Shown one piece after another: positions 46,420 to 57,067 of a stretch of DNA of 64,000 nt. The stretch comes from Acephala macrosclerotiorum. Taxonomy: Eukaryota; Ascomycota; Leotiomycetes; Helotiales; Mollisiaceae. A model generated the notes under the pieces. The model was not told the DNA's origin. It saw only the letters and a program-made list of their open reading frames with translations, and made no database searches. The number at the start of each line of letters is the position of its first letter. The first letter of the stretch is position 1. Location of the stretch: positions 62,001-126,000 of the forward strand of contig MU119208.1 of assembly GCA_014904845.1 (NCBI GenBank), read 5' to 3'. The position numbers were made by a program, and so were the translations under genes.

Positions 46420-47598
46420 TCAAGATGGCCGCGGCGGCGCAACTCTGAAGCTGATTTCAGGAACCACCCAAGCAATCATCTCCGTCCGGACAAGCCCCGC
46501 TATACCTAAAACCGCATCTCTAAGTTTAATCCCAAGTTCTGTGGCTACCTGTTGAACATATAGGATATCTGCGCCCTTCAACGTTCTGTCTTGCACAAAG
46601 TACTGGACACGAGCGGAATTGTCCGGCCATCGATGAACGAAGCGATGAAGACTTTCAGGGCACTCGATGGACGGATTTGTATGATTGTGGAATTTGCAGG
46701 GGCTAGCGAACCAGGGTTCTGGTCCAAGGTCTGTCGAGGTATGTTGTGCCAGTGGACTGAAATGTCGGACGTGGGAAAAGATTTGCCTCTGAAGATCGTG
46801 ATTGTTCTCGGCGAGGGAATAGAGTTCGTCGACACCATATTGTATAGAAGACAATTCCTGATCGCGTGCCACTGGACATGGTTTCGAGTACATTAACGCG
46901 TAATAGAAATAAGATGATATGAATTTTCGCAAAGCTGACATCTCGTGGGTGTTGTCGTACACGTATTTCGTCCAAGCCGAGAACATATCGAAATTAATCG
47001 TGGGCCCTTCCCCAGACCCTCGTAGATATACGATAATTGAGTCTATTGCAAAGTTCTGCAAAAGCTTCATGTCGTATTTTTCCGCCAGACAGCAGAGCTT
47101 CAGTCTTATCCAGCAGTCCACAGGATTGGCCTTTTGCGAGGTTGAGCGGGTGTTCGGATCTGCGAGTGGTTCCAGATCGCCAGTATAGCACCACCTAGAC
47201 AGTCCTTCCCAAGATTCAACATCATCCTCCGGGAATTCCACCGTATTTTCAATCCCTTCTCGAAAAGGACTGTTGAGCATTTTCTCGAAGAACTCAGCTG
47301 CTTCGGTGAGCATGGCTTTGTGGATTCGAAATATCCTCGACGACTCGCCCACTACGATGGTAATGACAGGCGATTCTAACTTTCTAGCATCGATCAGCAT
47401 CCAGCCAATACAACCAAGAGAGCAGCAAACTTACTCAGCATACGTTAGAGGCACATAGCTGCTGCCATTAGGTCGAAAATAAGTGGGCTTGTAAGGCAAC
47501 GTAGACCATCGCAGTGGAGGTACAACCTTCTGTTGCTTCGCAGCGGGAGCATCGTCATTGCCGGTATCAGAGACTTCTCTTGGTATTACTCGAGACAT
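46420..47598 (-). CDS. BTB/POZ domain protein (375 aa), intact copy
   Basis: Exons 47435-47598 and 46420-47383 flank a 51-nt intron (GTAAGT...GCTAG); the start is ATG 47596-47598. The first ~55 residues are variable. The BTB domain follows (SPVITIVVGESSRIFRIHKA, LTEAAEFFEKMLNSPFREGI, EFPEDDVESWEGLSRWCYTG), then a helical region (LKLCCLAEKYDMKLLQNFAI) and a C-terminal segment with PWFASPCKFHNHT and ARVQYFVQDRTLKGADILYV. This overall form (BTB, then a short motif W-x3-PC-FH) is shared by the two copies to its left. The function is unknown. Because it is undamaged and has the same length as the corrected first copy, it is the reference for the array. Confidence 0.82.
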
Positions 47599-48073
47599 TG
47601 TGCCAATACGGAAATTCTCGAATAAATTCACAAATGAGAGCGGCCAGAGTAGGAAGCACCATGCTAGGGAAGGGGTTGAATAGAAATGAAAGGAATCGCT
47701 GCCGACTGATGCTGTGCCCGGCGCGAAATCAAGCAGGACGAAGATGCTATACTACATTACACCCGTTGAAGCTGACTATCTCCGATCACAGAATAGAAGT
47801 AGCAAATAATGAATTGTGACTTTGACCTGTAGATGTTGTCGATGTGAAAAATAACCTCCACGAAGACTCCTCTCAAAAATGTGCGGGCTTGGGGGGAAGT
47901 CATCCCTCATTGGCTGACTCATCCAGGTTCTTTCTGGAAAGCTCCCTCGGCCACTAAAAATCATGACCTTAACTCCGGATTGACGTCGACATCGTCGCCT
48001 TCCCCTCGAATAAACACCCTCATCCTCAATCCACCTCAGGCAATCGAATACTCCTTCACAAACCTTTCAAAAG
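47599..48073. promoter_or_regulatory. Divergent promoter region, BTB gene / GHITM-like gene
   Basis: The BTB gene reads left and the GHITM-like gene reads right, so this 475 bp must carry both promoters. A C/T-rich leader segment (CGCCTTCCCCTCG...CCTCATCCTC) lies at about 47995-48035. Confidence 0.45.
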
Positions 48074-49148
48074 ATGGCATTCACAATGCGACAACCATTA
48101 AAGCTCACCTCTGCCCTTGCAGGAGCTTCGAAAACAGCATTCAGATCCGCGCCCGTCCGATCATTCCATAGCTCCAGGCCTACGCCGAACTTCTTCACAT
48201 CTCGAACAACCACACCCGTCAGCACCCTCGTCAAAGCTCGAAATACTTTCCGACAATCGCGAACATATATGCAACAGCCCAGTGTTGCGGCGCCGAACAA
48301 TGGCAACCTGGTGCAGAAGCTAGTCGTTGGAGGCGCAATCTTCGGAGGAACCTTCCTCGCCATCCAGTTCGTCTTCAATAGGGAAACAAGAGAAGATGGA
48401 GGTATGCCACCGTTTGAGAGGGCATACCTGAACGATACCTTCATGCATACTGGTCTGGGTGTTGGTATTATTGGTCTCTCTGCACGAGCTATGTTCCAGA
48501 GCGGATTCATGTACAGAATGATGGCGACAAACCCTTGGGTCGTTATGATCGGAGGGCTTGGCCTCAGTATCGGAACTATGATGGGTACGAGAGCTATCGA
48601 CCCAGATAAGTAAGTGTCTCACTTCTCAATTTTATCTTGAGCTTTGCTAACACTTCCGTAGCTACATTCCCAAGTATGGTCTCTGGACTGCCTTCAACGC
48701 CACACAAGGAGCTCTCCTCGCTCCTCTCCTCTTCATGGCCCCTCCCGCCCTCATCGCTCGCGCCGGTCTTTACACGGTGGCAATGATGGGTTCGATCTCG
48801 TTCGTTGGAGCTACTGCTAAGCAGGAGAAGTACCTGTACCTCGGTGGACCTCTCCTCGCCGGAGCAGCTCTGGTCGCCGTTTCTGGATTCGCACCTCTCG
48901 TCCTTCCCGCCACCGCTGTCCGAACACTAGCATTCACTGAAAATATCTGGCTCTACGGAGGCCTTGCAGTCTTCGGAGGTTTCACACTCTACGACGTCCA
49001 AAAGGTTCTCGCCCACGCTAGAATGGCCGAGCGAGGTCTGATCCGCAAGGATGCAGTCAATGAGAGTATCAGCTTAGAGTTGGACTTCCTGAATATCTTC
49101 ATCCGGATGGTCCAAATCTTGATGATGCAGCAAAACAGGAGAAAGTAG
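48074..49148 (+). CDS. Mitochondrial Bax-inhibitor-family protein, GHITM/TMBIM5-like (340 aa)
   Basis: Exons 48074-48609 and 48662-49148 flank a 52-nt intron (GTAAGT...CGTAG, phase 2). The N-terminus is a typical mitochondrial presequence: Arg/Ser/Ala rich, no acids (MAFTMRQPLKLTSALAGASK, FRSAPVRSFHSSRP). Then follow about seven or eight hydrophobic helices (VVGGAIFGGTFLAIQFVF, LGVGIIGLSARAMF, VVMIGGLGLSIGTMM, LLAGAALVAVSGFAPLVLPA, LYGGLAVFGGFTLYDVQKVL). The C-terminal ISLELDFLNIFIRMVQILMM is the hallmark end of the Bax-inhibitor-1 family. Animal GHITM sits in the inner mitochondrial membrane and affects cristae and calcium/proton exchange; the same location is expected here. Confidence 0.9.
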
Positions 49149-49496
49149 ATGTGTACGATGGAGTGGGTCTTTGCATAAATGGTAGTTCAGGAGCTTTGGG
49201 GATGCTGGGTTTGTTTTACTGAAGAAAACGTACAGAAGCCTCCTCTCTTTTTGTTATATTAGCGGTGATCACCGAGACTGATCAAGAAATGAAATACCAC
49301 TTTGCAAAGAGCAATCAAATGTTTTCGAGGTGTTCATGTTCTCAATTTTAGTGCTAATTTCCTTCAACGAAAGCCTGTGTATCGCACGAATCCGGGTAAA
49401 AGGGCAGCAAAAAGACTCGCAATTCCGCATTACCATACAATCTATATCATCACATCATAAGCCGCAATTAACCAATCTCCATAGCATTGCCACTCC
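49149..49496. other. Spacer between convergent GHITM-like and MsrA genes
   Basis: About 350 bp holding both 3' UTRs. Nothing else is visible. Confidence 0.5.
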
Positions 49497-50172
49497 TCAC
49501 TCCAACGGTGGAAAGCTCCTCAAGAAATGACTGGGGCATTCGTATCCTCCAGGATTGACATCGAGGTACTTCTGATGATACGCCTCCGCATCCCACCATT
49601 CTCCAGCAGGCAGAATCTCCGTAACAATCTTCCCCTTCCACCACTTGTCATTCGCCAATTTTGTGACTTCCCTCGCGATACTCTCTTGTTCGGCACTATG
49701 GTAGAAGATTCCGGATCGGTATTGGGACCCCGTATCTGGGCCTTGACGGTTCGAGGTTGTTGGGTCGTGCATCTTGTAGAAAAACTCGAGCAGTTGTCTG
49801 TATGTAATTTTGCTCGGGTCATAGGTCACTTGCAGAGCTTCGGCATCTGTTGCCATAATAATCAGCATTTATCTCACTTTCCAGGGAAGAAGAAAACCTA
49901 CGTCCTGTCCTGCCTGAACAGACAGCTCTATAGCTTGGGCTATCGGTATTGCCCCCAATATATCCTACCCTCGCATCGTAAAGTCCCTTGTTCTTGAACT
50001 CCTTCCGATACATATGCTCCACGCCCCAGAAACATCCCGCCGCAATGGTAGCTTTCTGTGCGCCTTCGGGTGAGGAAATGGGTGCTACTTCTCCAGGCGC
50101 AAGACCGAGCATGGTGCTGGTGCTGAAGGGCCGGAGGAGGCGGTTGAGGAAGGTGGGCATTGTGAATGCCAT
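49497..50172 (-). CDS. MXR1: Peptide methionine-(S)-S-oxide reductase MsrA (206 aa)
   Basis: Exons 49902-50172 and 49497-49846 flank a 55-nt intron (GTAGGT...AACAG, phase 1). The splice rebuilds the MsrA motif SYRAVCSGRTGH-AEALQV, with the His codon formed across the junction. The catalytic Cys is in GCFWG (46-50), near the expected position. Further family motifs: YDPSKITYRQLLEFFYKMHD, GTQYRS-like GSQYRSGIFYHS, and AEAYHQKYLDVNPGGY. The enzyme reduces oxidised methionine using thioredoxin and protects against oxidative damage. The first ~20 residues (PTFLNRLLRPFSTSTM) could act as a weak mitochondrial presequence. All conserved elements are intact. Confidence 0.95.
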
Positions 50173-51724
50173 TAGGAGGACAATGATTGAGTAGAGAAGA
50201 GTGCGGGGTGCGAGTTGAGGCAGATTGTTCTGTTGCTTGTTTTACTTCCTGTTGGTGAATTTGGTGCAATGGAGGGTGAAGGTCAGAGGCGATTGAGGTG
50301 TTTATAGCTGGTGAAGGGAGTGGTCGTTGTGTATTTGTATTCGGATTTGCCTCTCATGGTCGAAGTGTATCAAATCAAATCGTCATGCAGCCTCGGAGTT
50401 GGGCTGGAGGGGCTGAAGCTCTGCGAGCGAATCAGGAGCGTGTGATCTTGCGCCACACTTTTTGATTCCAAACGCAATTCCATGCTTGAATTCCAAATGT
50501 TTGTTTCAATGCAGAACGTCGTTTCTGTGCTTACTTTACATAATTATTCCATCTCTCATGGCTTGAGCTGAAACCTGAGCCTGGCTTACTCCTAATCAAC
50601 ACTGGTTGTGACAGACTTTGGGTTTGGTCACGTGCCATGGCGTGATTCATCCTTTGTCCCAACGCTGCTCCTCAGGAGTTGAGTTCACTAGATATTCTGT
50701 CAAGAATCACGGACAGTTGGAAGCAGTCTTGAGCTCTCAAGAGAACACTTGCGTGTAAGCCGTAGATAGTTCAACTGAAAAAAGCCTGATATATACCTTT
50801 GCTTGTCTATACCAGGTTGAATAGCCTTGCCGCCAGTACCTTTATATCTGCTTAACCATTTCCTGAAAGTCTCGTCCATACTCGTATTACGGGACATTCG
50901 TTTACGTAAATTTAAACGACTTCCTCGATACTTCTCAGGGGCCTTCGCCTCGCATCGCCTAAAAAGGGGGTTCGGTTAGCACAACCCATCCAAAAAAGGA
51001 CAACTCTAAGAAGCGAAGTTTAGTTTACTTCGATATGAAGACAGGTGATGAAACCTGTTGTTGGACCCTCGCCATTGCGTTTGAAACAAGGCATGCGGAG
51101 CACTCTCCGACCAACTATATCAGCAATGATGCACTTCCATCCCCTCGATCCTAACAAACCCTTGCGAGGCAGCTAGCCTCTTGAATCGCTCACTTCATCT
51201 TCTTGGCAGAATGTCGTAATAACTGCTGTCACCTAGCTCGTGGACAAATGGACTCTCATCAGACTGCGCAACTTCAACTGTTTTAGGCGCCGATCCCGCA
51301 TTCGCTTAATAGCTAGTCGATCTGGCAGCATAACATCGCGTGCCACTACGTAGCTTCTTTCCAAACTCCTGGTAACTTCTCTCCTCATGGCTCCCATTAG
51401 CTATAGAAAGAGATGTAGAAACAAAGTTTGAGGCACATAAGGATACGTGCACACGGACAAGTGTATGCACCGACGTTGCGGGAAGGCTGGAAGCTTAACT
51501 TGTCAACGTCATTAACTTTTTGACTACCAAGTTATGGAGGTTGGCCGCGAGCCATGCCACAGCACAAAAATACTTGACAAGAAAATAATATAAGAAGATT
51601 GTATCACCCTCTTTAAGAACTCATCATCAACATCCAAACTCCTCGAACTCACAATCATCTCCACAAAACAACACAAGCACCTCACCCCAAAATCCCAACT
51701 CAGGTTTTTACCCCAAAATCCAAT
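50173..51724. other. Intergenic region, 1.55 kb
   Basis: Upstream of both MsrA (left) and the small hydrophilic protein gene (right). A TATA-like AATATAAGAAG lies near 51585, about 140 bp before the ATG at 51725, followed by a C/A-rich leader (CCAAACTCCTCG, CCACAAAACAACAC) typical of highly expressed fungal genes. No other gene is supported. Confidence 0.5.
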
Positions 51725-52033
51725 ATGTCAGCCACGCAAGACACCTCAGCTACCTCCCAAGTCGGCGAAACCGCCTACGAGAACTCCAAAGGTCAAGGAG
51801 TCTCTCACGCCGCCGACTCCTCTGTCCCTGAGCCCGTTCAACGCAAAGCCCCCACGAGCGTCGAAGACAAGTTTCCAGATAGTGTTCACGATACTGGATC
51901 GAACCCTAAGACTGGAAAGATTAGCCATGCTACTGGTGATAGCAAGGTGCCGTTGAAGGTGCAGGAGGCTTTGCTAGCCAATGTCGAGAAGATTGTGCCA
52001 AATGCTATTCACGACACCCGAGGTGCTTTGTAA
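51725..52033 (+). CDS. Small hydrophilic two-repeat protein (102 aa)
   Basis: A single exon runs from ATG 51725 to TAA 52031-52033. The protein is polar, without Cys or Trp, and built of two similar units: residues 27-58 (SHAADSSVPEPVQRK...HDTG) and 67-100 (SHATGDSKVPLKVQE...HDTRG). Both follow SHA-x-S-VP-VQ-VE-P-HDT. A TATA-like site and a C/A-rich leader suggest regulated, strong expression. Similar short hydrophilic proteins in ascomycetes are often stress- or conidiation-associated, but no function can be assigned from sequence alone. Confidence 0.7.
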   Translation: MSATQDTSATSQVGETAYENSKGQGVSHAADSSVPEPVQRKAPTSVEDKFPDSVHDTGSNPKTGKISHATGDSKVPLKVQEALLANVEKIVPNAIHDTRGAL

Positions 52034-52675
52034 AACGTAGGATTCAAGACAATAACGGTGTATGTGCATAAGATAATGTTGTGGGGATATGAAGTTGTTT
52101 GAGTTCAATGAAGGCACTGTTGAATTGAGCCTGAGCGGTCGTTTGTCGATGTGTGGGTGACCTCTCTGTGAGGCTTCGTATGTTGAATGTTCCAAGCCCT
52201 AAGAAAGCACCGCACTTTGTTCCCTGCTCTCCTAATGGTGTACTCTTCTCTCCACAACGTATATGCTGAAGTTTCAGTGCTTTAAACGGAAAGTACGTTT
52301 ACCAGTTTGACGGTAACGCAGATGGTAGGCCAAGTTTCAGAAGCTCAGTATATCATATTTGCACGGAGCTCAGAAGTACGGAACTTAGAAAGGAATCTTG
52401 AACTTGTGACATTCTTGGGGAGATGAACTTGATTCACCTCACTATGTCATTGAGACAATGTGTCGAGCCAGGACGCGCTTATATATAAGCTTAAATTTGA
52501 CAAAAGGGTTCAGCCACCTTGAAATTCGCGTAATTATCCCCTCAATCAGTCGCTTTATCTTTCCCAATACTGGGAACTCTTCAACGCGTGATTCTTAAGC
52601 ACCCGCTAGGATCTTCCTCATCAGAGCTTTTCTCTTCAATTTTCCAATAAAAGCGCATCCTAATCTTCTATCAAC
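52034..52675. other. Intergenic region
   Basis: The 3' UTR of the small protein gene and the promoter of the next gene; a TATA-like TTATATATAAGC occurs near 52480-52490. No further feature. Confidence 0.45.
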
Positions 52676-53988
52676 ATGAATTCCACGAATAGAACAATTG
52701 CGCTTCGCGATGCGCCAGATATCTTTGTCAATAATTCTACCAAATCGCGTCAATGGTCCAAAGTATCCAAAAGCAACATCGATTGCTTTCGCTTGATGGA
52801 TTTGCCTCAAGGTAAACCACCGAAGAAAAGTATAGCCAGATGTAAAAGCTAATGATAGCAGATATTCGTTTTATCATCTACAAGTTCTGCTTTGTCCGAC
52901 CGCTCTGTGTAGTCCCAACTACCAACTTTCGCGAAGACCGAGTAATCAGGCGCAATCGCTTCCTCAAGTGGCACTGCTCCGCAGCTTATGAGTATCAATG
53001 GGCAGGGTTTCCGCAGATTGGGAACAGTTTATGGGGTCTCCCTCGGCGCGACGGAGTAATCGAAGTTATAGATACGGCATGGACTTCGTACCCCACCGCC
53101 GCCCAAACTCTCGATCTGTCGCTCTTCGGCAGGAACGCAATCCTCGAGGACACGGCTGTGAACGAACGATGGCGTAGCAACATCACCCATCACCCTCAAT
53201 TCCTTGCAGATGGCTCAGTCAAGGTCAGGAACATGCAATATTTCTACCTCACTGGCTTCTTTGGAGTCGGATTGCTGTCAACTTGCAAACAGGTCAATGC
53301 AGAGGCAGCAACATACCTGTACAGTTATAACACATTCTCTTTCGACACCACTGCAGCTAGCCATCTCGAGAATGTCTTCGACATCGAACCACACCCAAGC
53401 ACCGACAATGTATTCGATGAGGCATCGGCATCGACCTTCATACAAGCCGATCCATTCCTCTACTTCCTTTCCCAGATTAGGCGTAAGAATGCAACCTTGC
53501 TGCGCAGTATCCGACTCACCGGAGAGTTTAAGACCAGAGTTTTACGTCCTGGATCGGGAAACATCAACCGTCTGAGCTTTGCTTATCTGCTCCCTGTATA
53601 CACACACGTCCTCCGCGGAATTGGCACGGACTTGGCAAGAATAAGCCTAGATGGACTTACAGGTCCTGGACTTTGGGATAAAGAACTTATCGGTAACAAA
53701 GGTACTGTATACGAGATTCTAGATTCTGTTGTTCATCGGCTTGTAGAAGCTCTCCCCGGTTTGCAAAAACTCGATCTCGGATACAGAAGGGCTGAACATA
53801 GAGTCGATATTCCGACTGATCCGCTGCAAGAAGAAAGAGACAAGGTGTTTTGGGGTAAGGCTCTATATTGGGTCAAATTTGTGGAGAAGCGATCTTTCAG
53901 GATTGCGATCCCGTTCGCTGATCGGTTTCAGCAGATTGCTCCAATCAAGAGCACTAGAGTTAGGAAGGAGATAGAGGGCTCAGAATGA
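52676..53988 (+). CDS. 'LP-DIR-IYK' family protein, copy 1 (420 aa)
   Basis: Exons 52676-52811 and 52862-53988; the 50-nt intron is phase 1 and splits the Asp codon of the LPQ-DIRFIIYKFCFVRP motif. This motif resembles the LPxEIRxxIYxL start of 2EXR/F-box-like fungal proteins. Later landmarks are LTGFFGVGLLSTCKQVNAEA and TYLYSYNTFSFD (a CKQV-EA-LY-NTF pattern typical of that superfamily), then SIRLTGEFKTR, LPVYTHVLRGIGTDLARISL and LPGLQKLDLGYR. The next gene downstream has the same layout, intron position and phase, so the two are tandem duplicates. The function is unknown; Skp1 binding through the F-box-like start is possible. Confidence 0.75.
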
Positions 53989-54616
53989 TTTGGTGGCGGT
54001 GATGGTCCTTGGATTCTAAAGGTAAAAATATGAGAAATCGTGTTTGTGTAAATAGGAGCATGTCTAGATTAGACTTAATAGACTTGCGGATGCTGTACAC
54101 GAAAGCGACTATAAAAATCAGCTATTTCTGCTTTCTTGAGGATGCTTGCACCAAACTTAAAGGAATTTAGTGCAGTCGCCGATCAGAGTCCATTATCAAA
54201 CATAGAATCCGGAATTCTTGGAACGTGCTTGAGCTGACGATAGAAACTTGGAAGAAAGTGGACTTGGAGGCTTCATTCGAGCTTCAAAAGGTGAACCACG
54301 ATCTCGAATAAATTAACATTTAGATTTACAGGTACTGCCAGCATCAAGGGGGGAATTCATCCGATGACTTTCCGTAACGGGAGATATCCTACTCTAGCTA
54401 CCGCCCGCTAGCCATCGGTGTCCCACACAGCTTTCTTGCTTTCCATCTCCTTCATACTTGAACACCTCTTCCTTGACAATTCGCGAACGTATTTCAAATA
54501 ACGACGACTCGCAAAGCGTTTTTCAACTTCTTCCGTAAGATTCTTGCAAAACACGATTACAGGCTCAACATTGCGCTCCCCACAACTCTATCCTCATCAC
54601 TCAGAACTTCTTCGAA
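53989..54616. other. Spacer between the two tandem 'LP-DIR' genes
   Basis: About 630 bp with the 3' UTR of copy 1 and the promoter of copy 2. Nothing else is supported. Confidence 0.45.
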
Positions 54617-56137
54617 ATGGACAATACCTGGGATTATCTCGCTCTCTCCATGGAAAATGTAACTCTTTTAGGGTCTCCCACAAGATCAAAGAAGCGCAAA
54701 GACAAGATCAGGTTCAAGCAAGTTCGATTGCAGCAAGAACAGCAGCACATGCAGAGGGAGTCAAAGCTGGCTCAACGTAGAGCTGATCTGGATCAGAAGC
54801 CCTTCCCATTCTTGGATCTCCCTTACGGTATGTTTCCGCCCTCCCCTTCCCACATAGTGACCCAACAGCTACTGATCATCATCACAGATATCCGCCTCAT
54901 GATATACAAGCTATTGTTTGTTCGTCCCATATGTATTTCTCCAGCGGTAAACTTCTACAGACACAAACCTAAAAAAGAGGCAATCAAATACTCGGTTTAC
55001 AGATATCAATGGGCCAACCAACGTCAGGAAATTCCACAATGGCACGATGGAGACCTTCCAAGCAGGGATGGTACGCTTAGAAACATTTGGATAGAATGGT
55101 CTAGCGAGCCCACGGAAGAACAAATTGGCCTCGCCGCAACGGGTACCACGACTCTACCGAGTACAGGAGTGCAATCGGATTCTCACGGCAAGGCCATGCA
55201 TAGCATCCGACAAGACGAAGACGGTACCATCCTCCTCTACAATTGTCAAGTATACCATCTTTCCGGGTTCTTCGAAGTCAAGTTGTTGCGAACTTGCAAA
55301 CAGCTTCGTAAGGAAGGGACAGAAATATTGTATGGTGACAATGTATTCTCTTTCGAGGCAGGGGTCCACCGTGGGGACGTACTTGAGGAAGAGGAGAATC
55401 CAAAGCACATCCCTGGCCTACCATCTCCTGAAGGTGTCGACCAGTCCAAAGAGGAAGCTTCAGCAGCTATTAATAGAATCTTCGATAAGGAATGCCATCA
55501 TCCACGATTTGTATGGCAAGATCCGCTGCTCCACTTCTTCACCAGGATTGGACCATACAACGTAGGTCTTCTCAAATCAATCAAAATCTCTGGAGAATTC
55601 AAGACTTGGTATCAGGATGCTTGGTATAAACTTGGCCTGGAAAACATCCTGCCAATCTATACACTTGTGCTCAGGAACACCTGCAAGAGTCTACGCAAGG
55701 TTTATTTGGATGGCGAGGTGGACGACGCGAATTATTGGGGACATTATAAAGAGAAAGAACGCGATCTAGTGGATCACGAAGCTCTAAGTCGCATCGTTCA
55801 GAAATTGGCGGAAGGCTTGCCTCAATTGAAACACTTTCATCTTGGCTGGAGTGGAGATGTTCATGGCAAACGTGAGCTCAGTTGGAGTGCTGTTCAGTCA
55901 GCAATCGAGGAGGAAAAATGGGGCCACGCTTTGAAGTGGGTAGACATTGTGAACAACCGTGAAGAGGTTGCGCCTTCTATTACGGAGAACCAGGAGATTG
56001 AGGGATCCAATGTTGATGAAGGTCATATCAATGGGAGAGGATCTGAAGCCGGGGAGGAGGAAGACACGACGGTGGCGATTCGGTATGAAGATCAGACATT
56101 TGAGCAACGCACTCTAAGGAAGTCAGAGACTGGATAG
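54617..56137 (+). CDS. 'LP-DIR-IYK' family protein, copy 2 (486 aa)
   Basis: Exons 54617-54827 and 54888-56137. The 60-nt intron (GTATGT...ATCACAG) is a multiple of three without a stop, so it can be missed; I place it because copies 1 and 3 have an intron at the same site and phase, rebuilding LPY-DIRLMIYKLLFVRP. The N-terminal ~65 residues are basic and Gln rich (RSKKRKDKIRFKQ, QQEQQHMQRE). Shared landmarks with copy 1: YQWA, LSGFFEVKLLRTCKQLRKEG, EILYGDNVFSFE, SIKISGEFKTW, LPIYTLVLRNTCKSLRKVYL, LPQLKHFHLGWS. The C-terminus has an acidic, disordered tail. Function unknown. Confidence 0.77.
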   Translation: MDNTWDYLALSMENVTLLGSPTRSKKRKDKIRFKQVRLQQEQQHMQRESKLAQRRADLDQKPFPFLDLPYGMFPPSPSHIVTQQLLIIITDIRLMIYKLLFVRPICISPAVNFYRHKPKKEAIKYSVYRYQWANQRQEIPQWHDGDLPSRDGTLRNIWIEWSSEPTEEQIGLAATGTTTLPSTGVQSDSHGKAMHSIRQDEDGTILLYNCQVYHLSGFFEVKLLRTCKQLRKEGTEILYGDNVFSFEAGVHRGDVLEEEENPKHIPGLPSPEGVDQSKEEASAAINRIFDKECHHPRFVWQDPLLHFFTRIGPYNVGLLKSIKISGEFKTWYQDAWYKLGLENILPIYTLVLRNTCKSLRKVYLDGEVDDANYWGHYKEKERDLVDHEALSRIVQKLAEGLPQLKHFHLGWSGDVHGKRELSWSAVQSAIEEEKWGHALKWVDIVNNREEVAPSITENQEIEGSNVDEGHINGRGSEAGEEEDTTVAIRYEDQTFEQRTLRKSETG

Positions 56138-57067
56138 GATGGGGTTGAATTGCTCAGGGCTAGCATTCGACTTCGCTAAGATGTTCTGGATTACTGGCAG
56201 CAATGGCTAGCTTTTTGAACATATTGGATTCTTTTGGGGTTTGCAGGCCTTGCTACCTATCAGTCAGCCTTCTTTTTCTCGCTAGTCTGAGAACTCTAGC
56301 GGCTCATGGTGTGTGCAGCGTGCGGCGTGCTTTCCAAAGGCTTTCTGAAGGAAACTATAAAATTTACTTTTTAGGTTGCATTGCCGCTTATTTTCCGCGT
56401 TGACTATCACGATGGTGCAATTAGTACATGATCATAATTCGTTCATGTAAACAATAATTGCAGACGCCATTGATGTATTAGTGCGTGGATTTACTGTAGA
56501 CTGTGTTTTATCCTTTCGGAAGTAATTTCTCGCATTGATACTGTCAAGTGTTTTCATAGGCTCGGTCAACCAGGAGAATGGTTAGATGGAGTAACTTTGC
56601 AGCAAGTCGTCCATTGTCAATGATATTGGGGATCTGCCCTATGCTCTCAAGATATCAGAGCTGGTAATTCCGACTCGTATACTTCAAGTTCTTCAGCTTG
56701 GCCGGACAATGGCAAGTGTTTGTCGACTCAGCTCTCAGCGAGAGTTGCGGGATGACTAAGACATGAGATGTTGGTCTTATCACGCCCAATGATCTCAGCC
56801 TGCATCTTTCAGCCTTCTTCTGAAAGATAGTGTAAATTGCAAGCCGCGATGGAAAGTGGGGATGGCCTCAGGGGCAAAAACCCCGCAGTTGGGGAACTTC
56901 CACGGTGACAATTAATTGATTAATTCTTCACGGGGTAGGTTGCGCGATTCTCAATATGTCTATTTACATTTTCTACTTCTATTGTTAGCATTGTCCAATT
57001 CTTGGATTCATTCTCATATTCTCATACCACAATAAAAGTTCATCGTATACCCCGCAGTGTTGGGCCA
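56138..57067. other. A/T-rich intergenic region left of the TIR element
   Basis: About 930 bp with no coding frame or RNA gene recognised. Confidence 0.4.
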
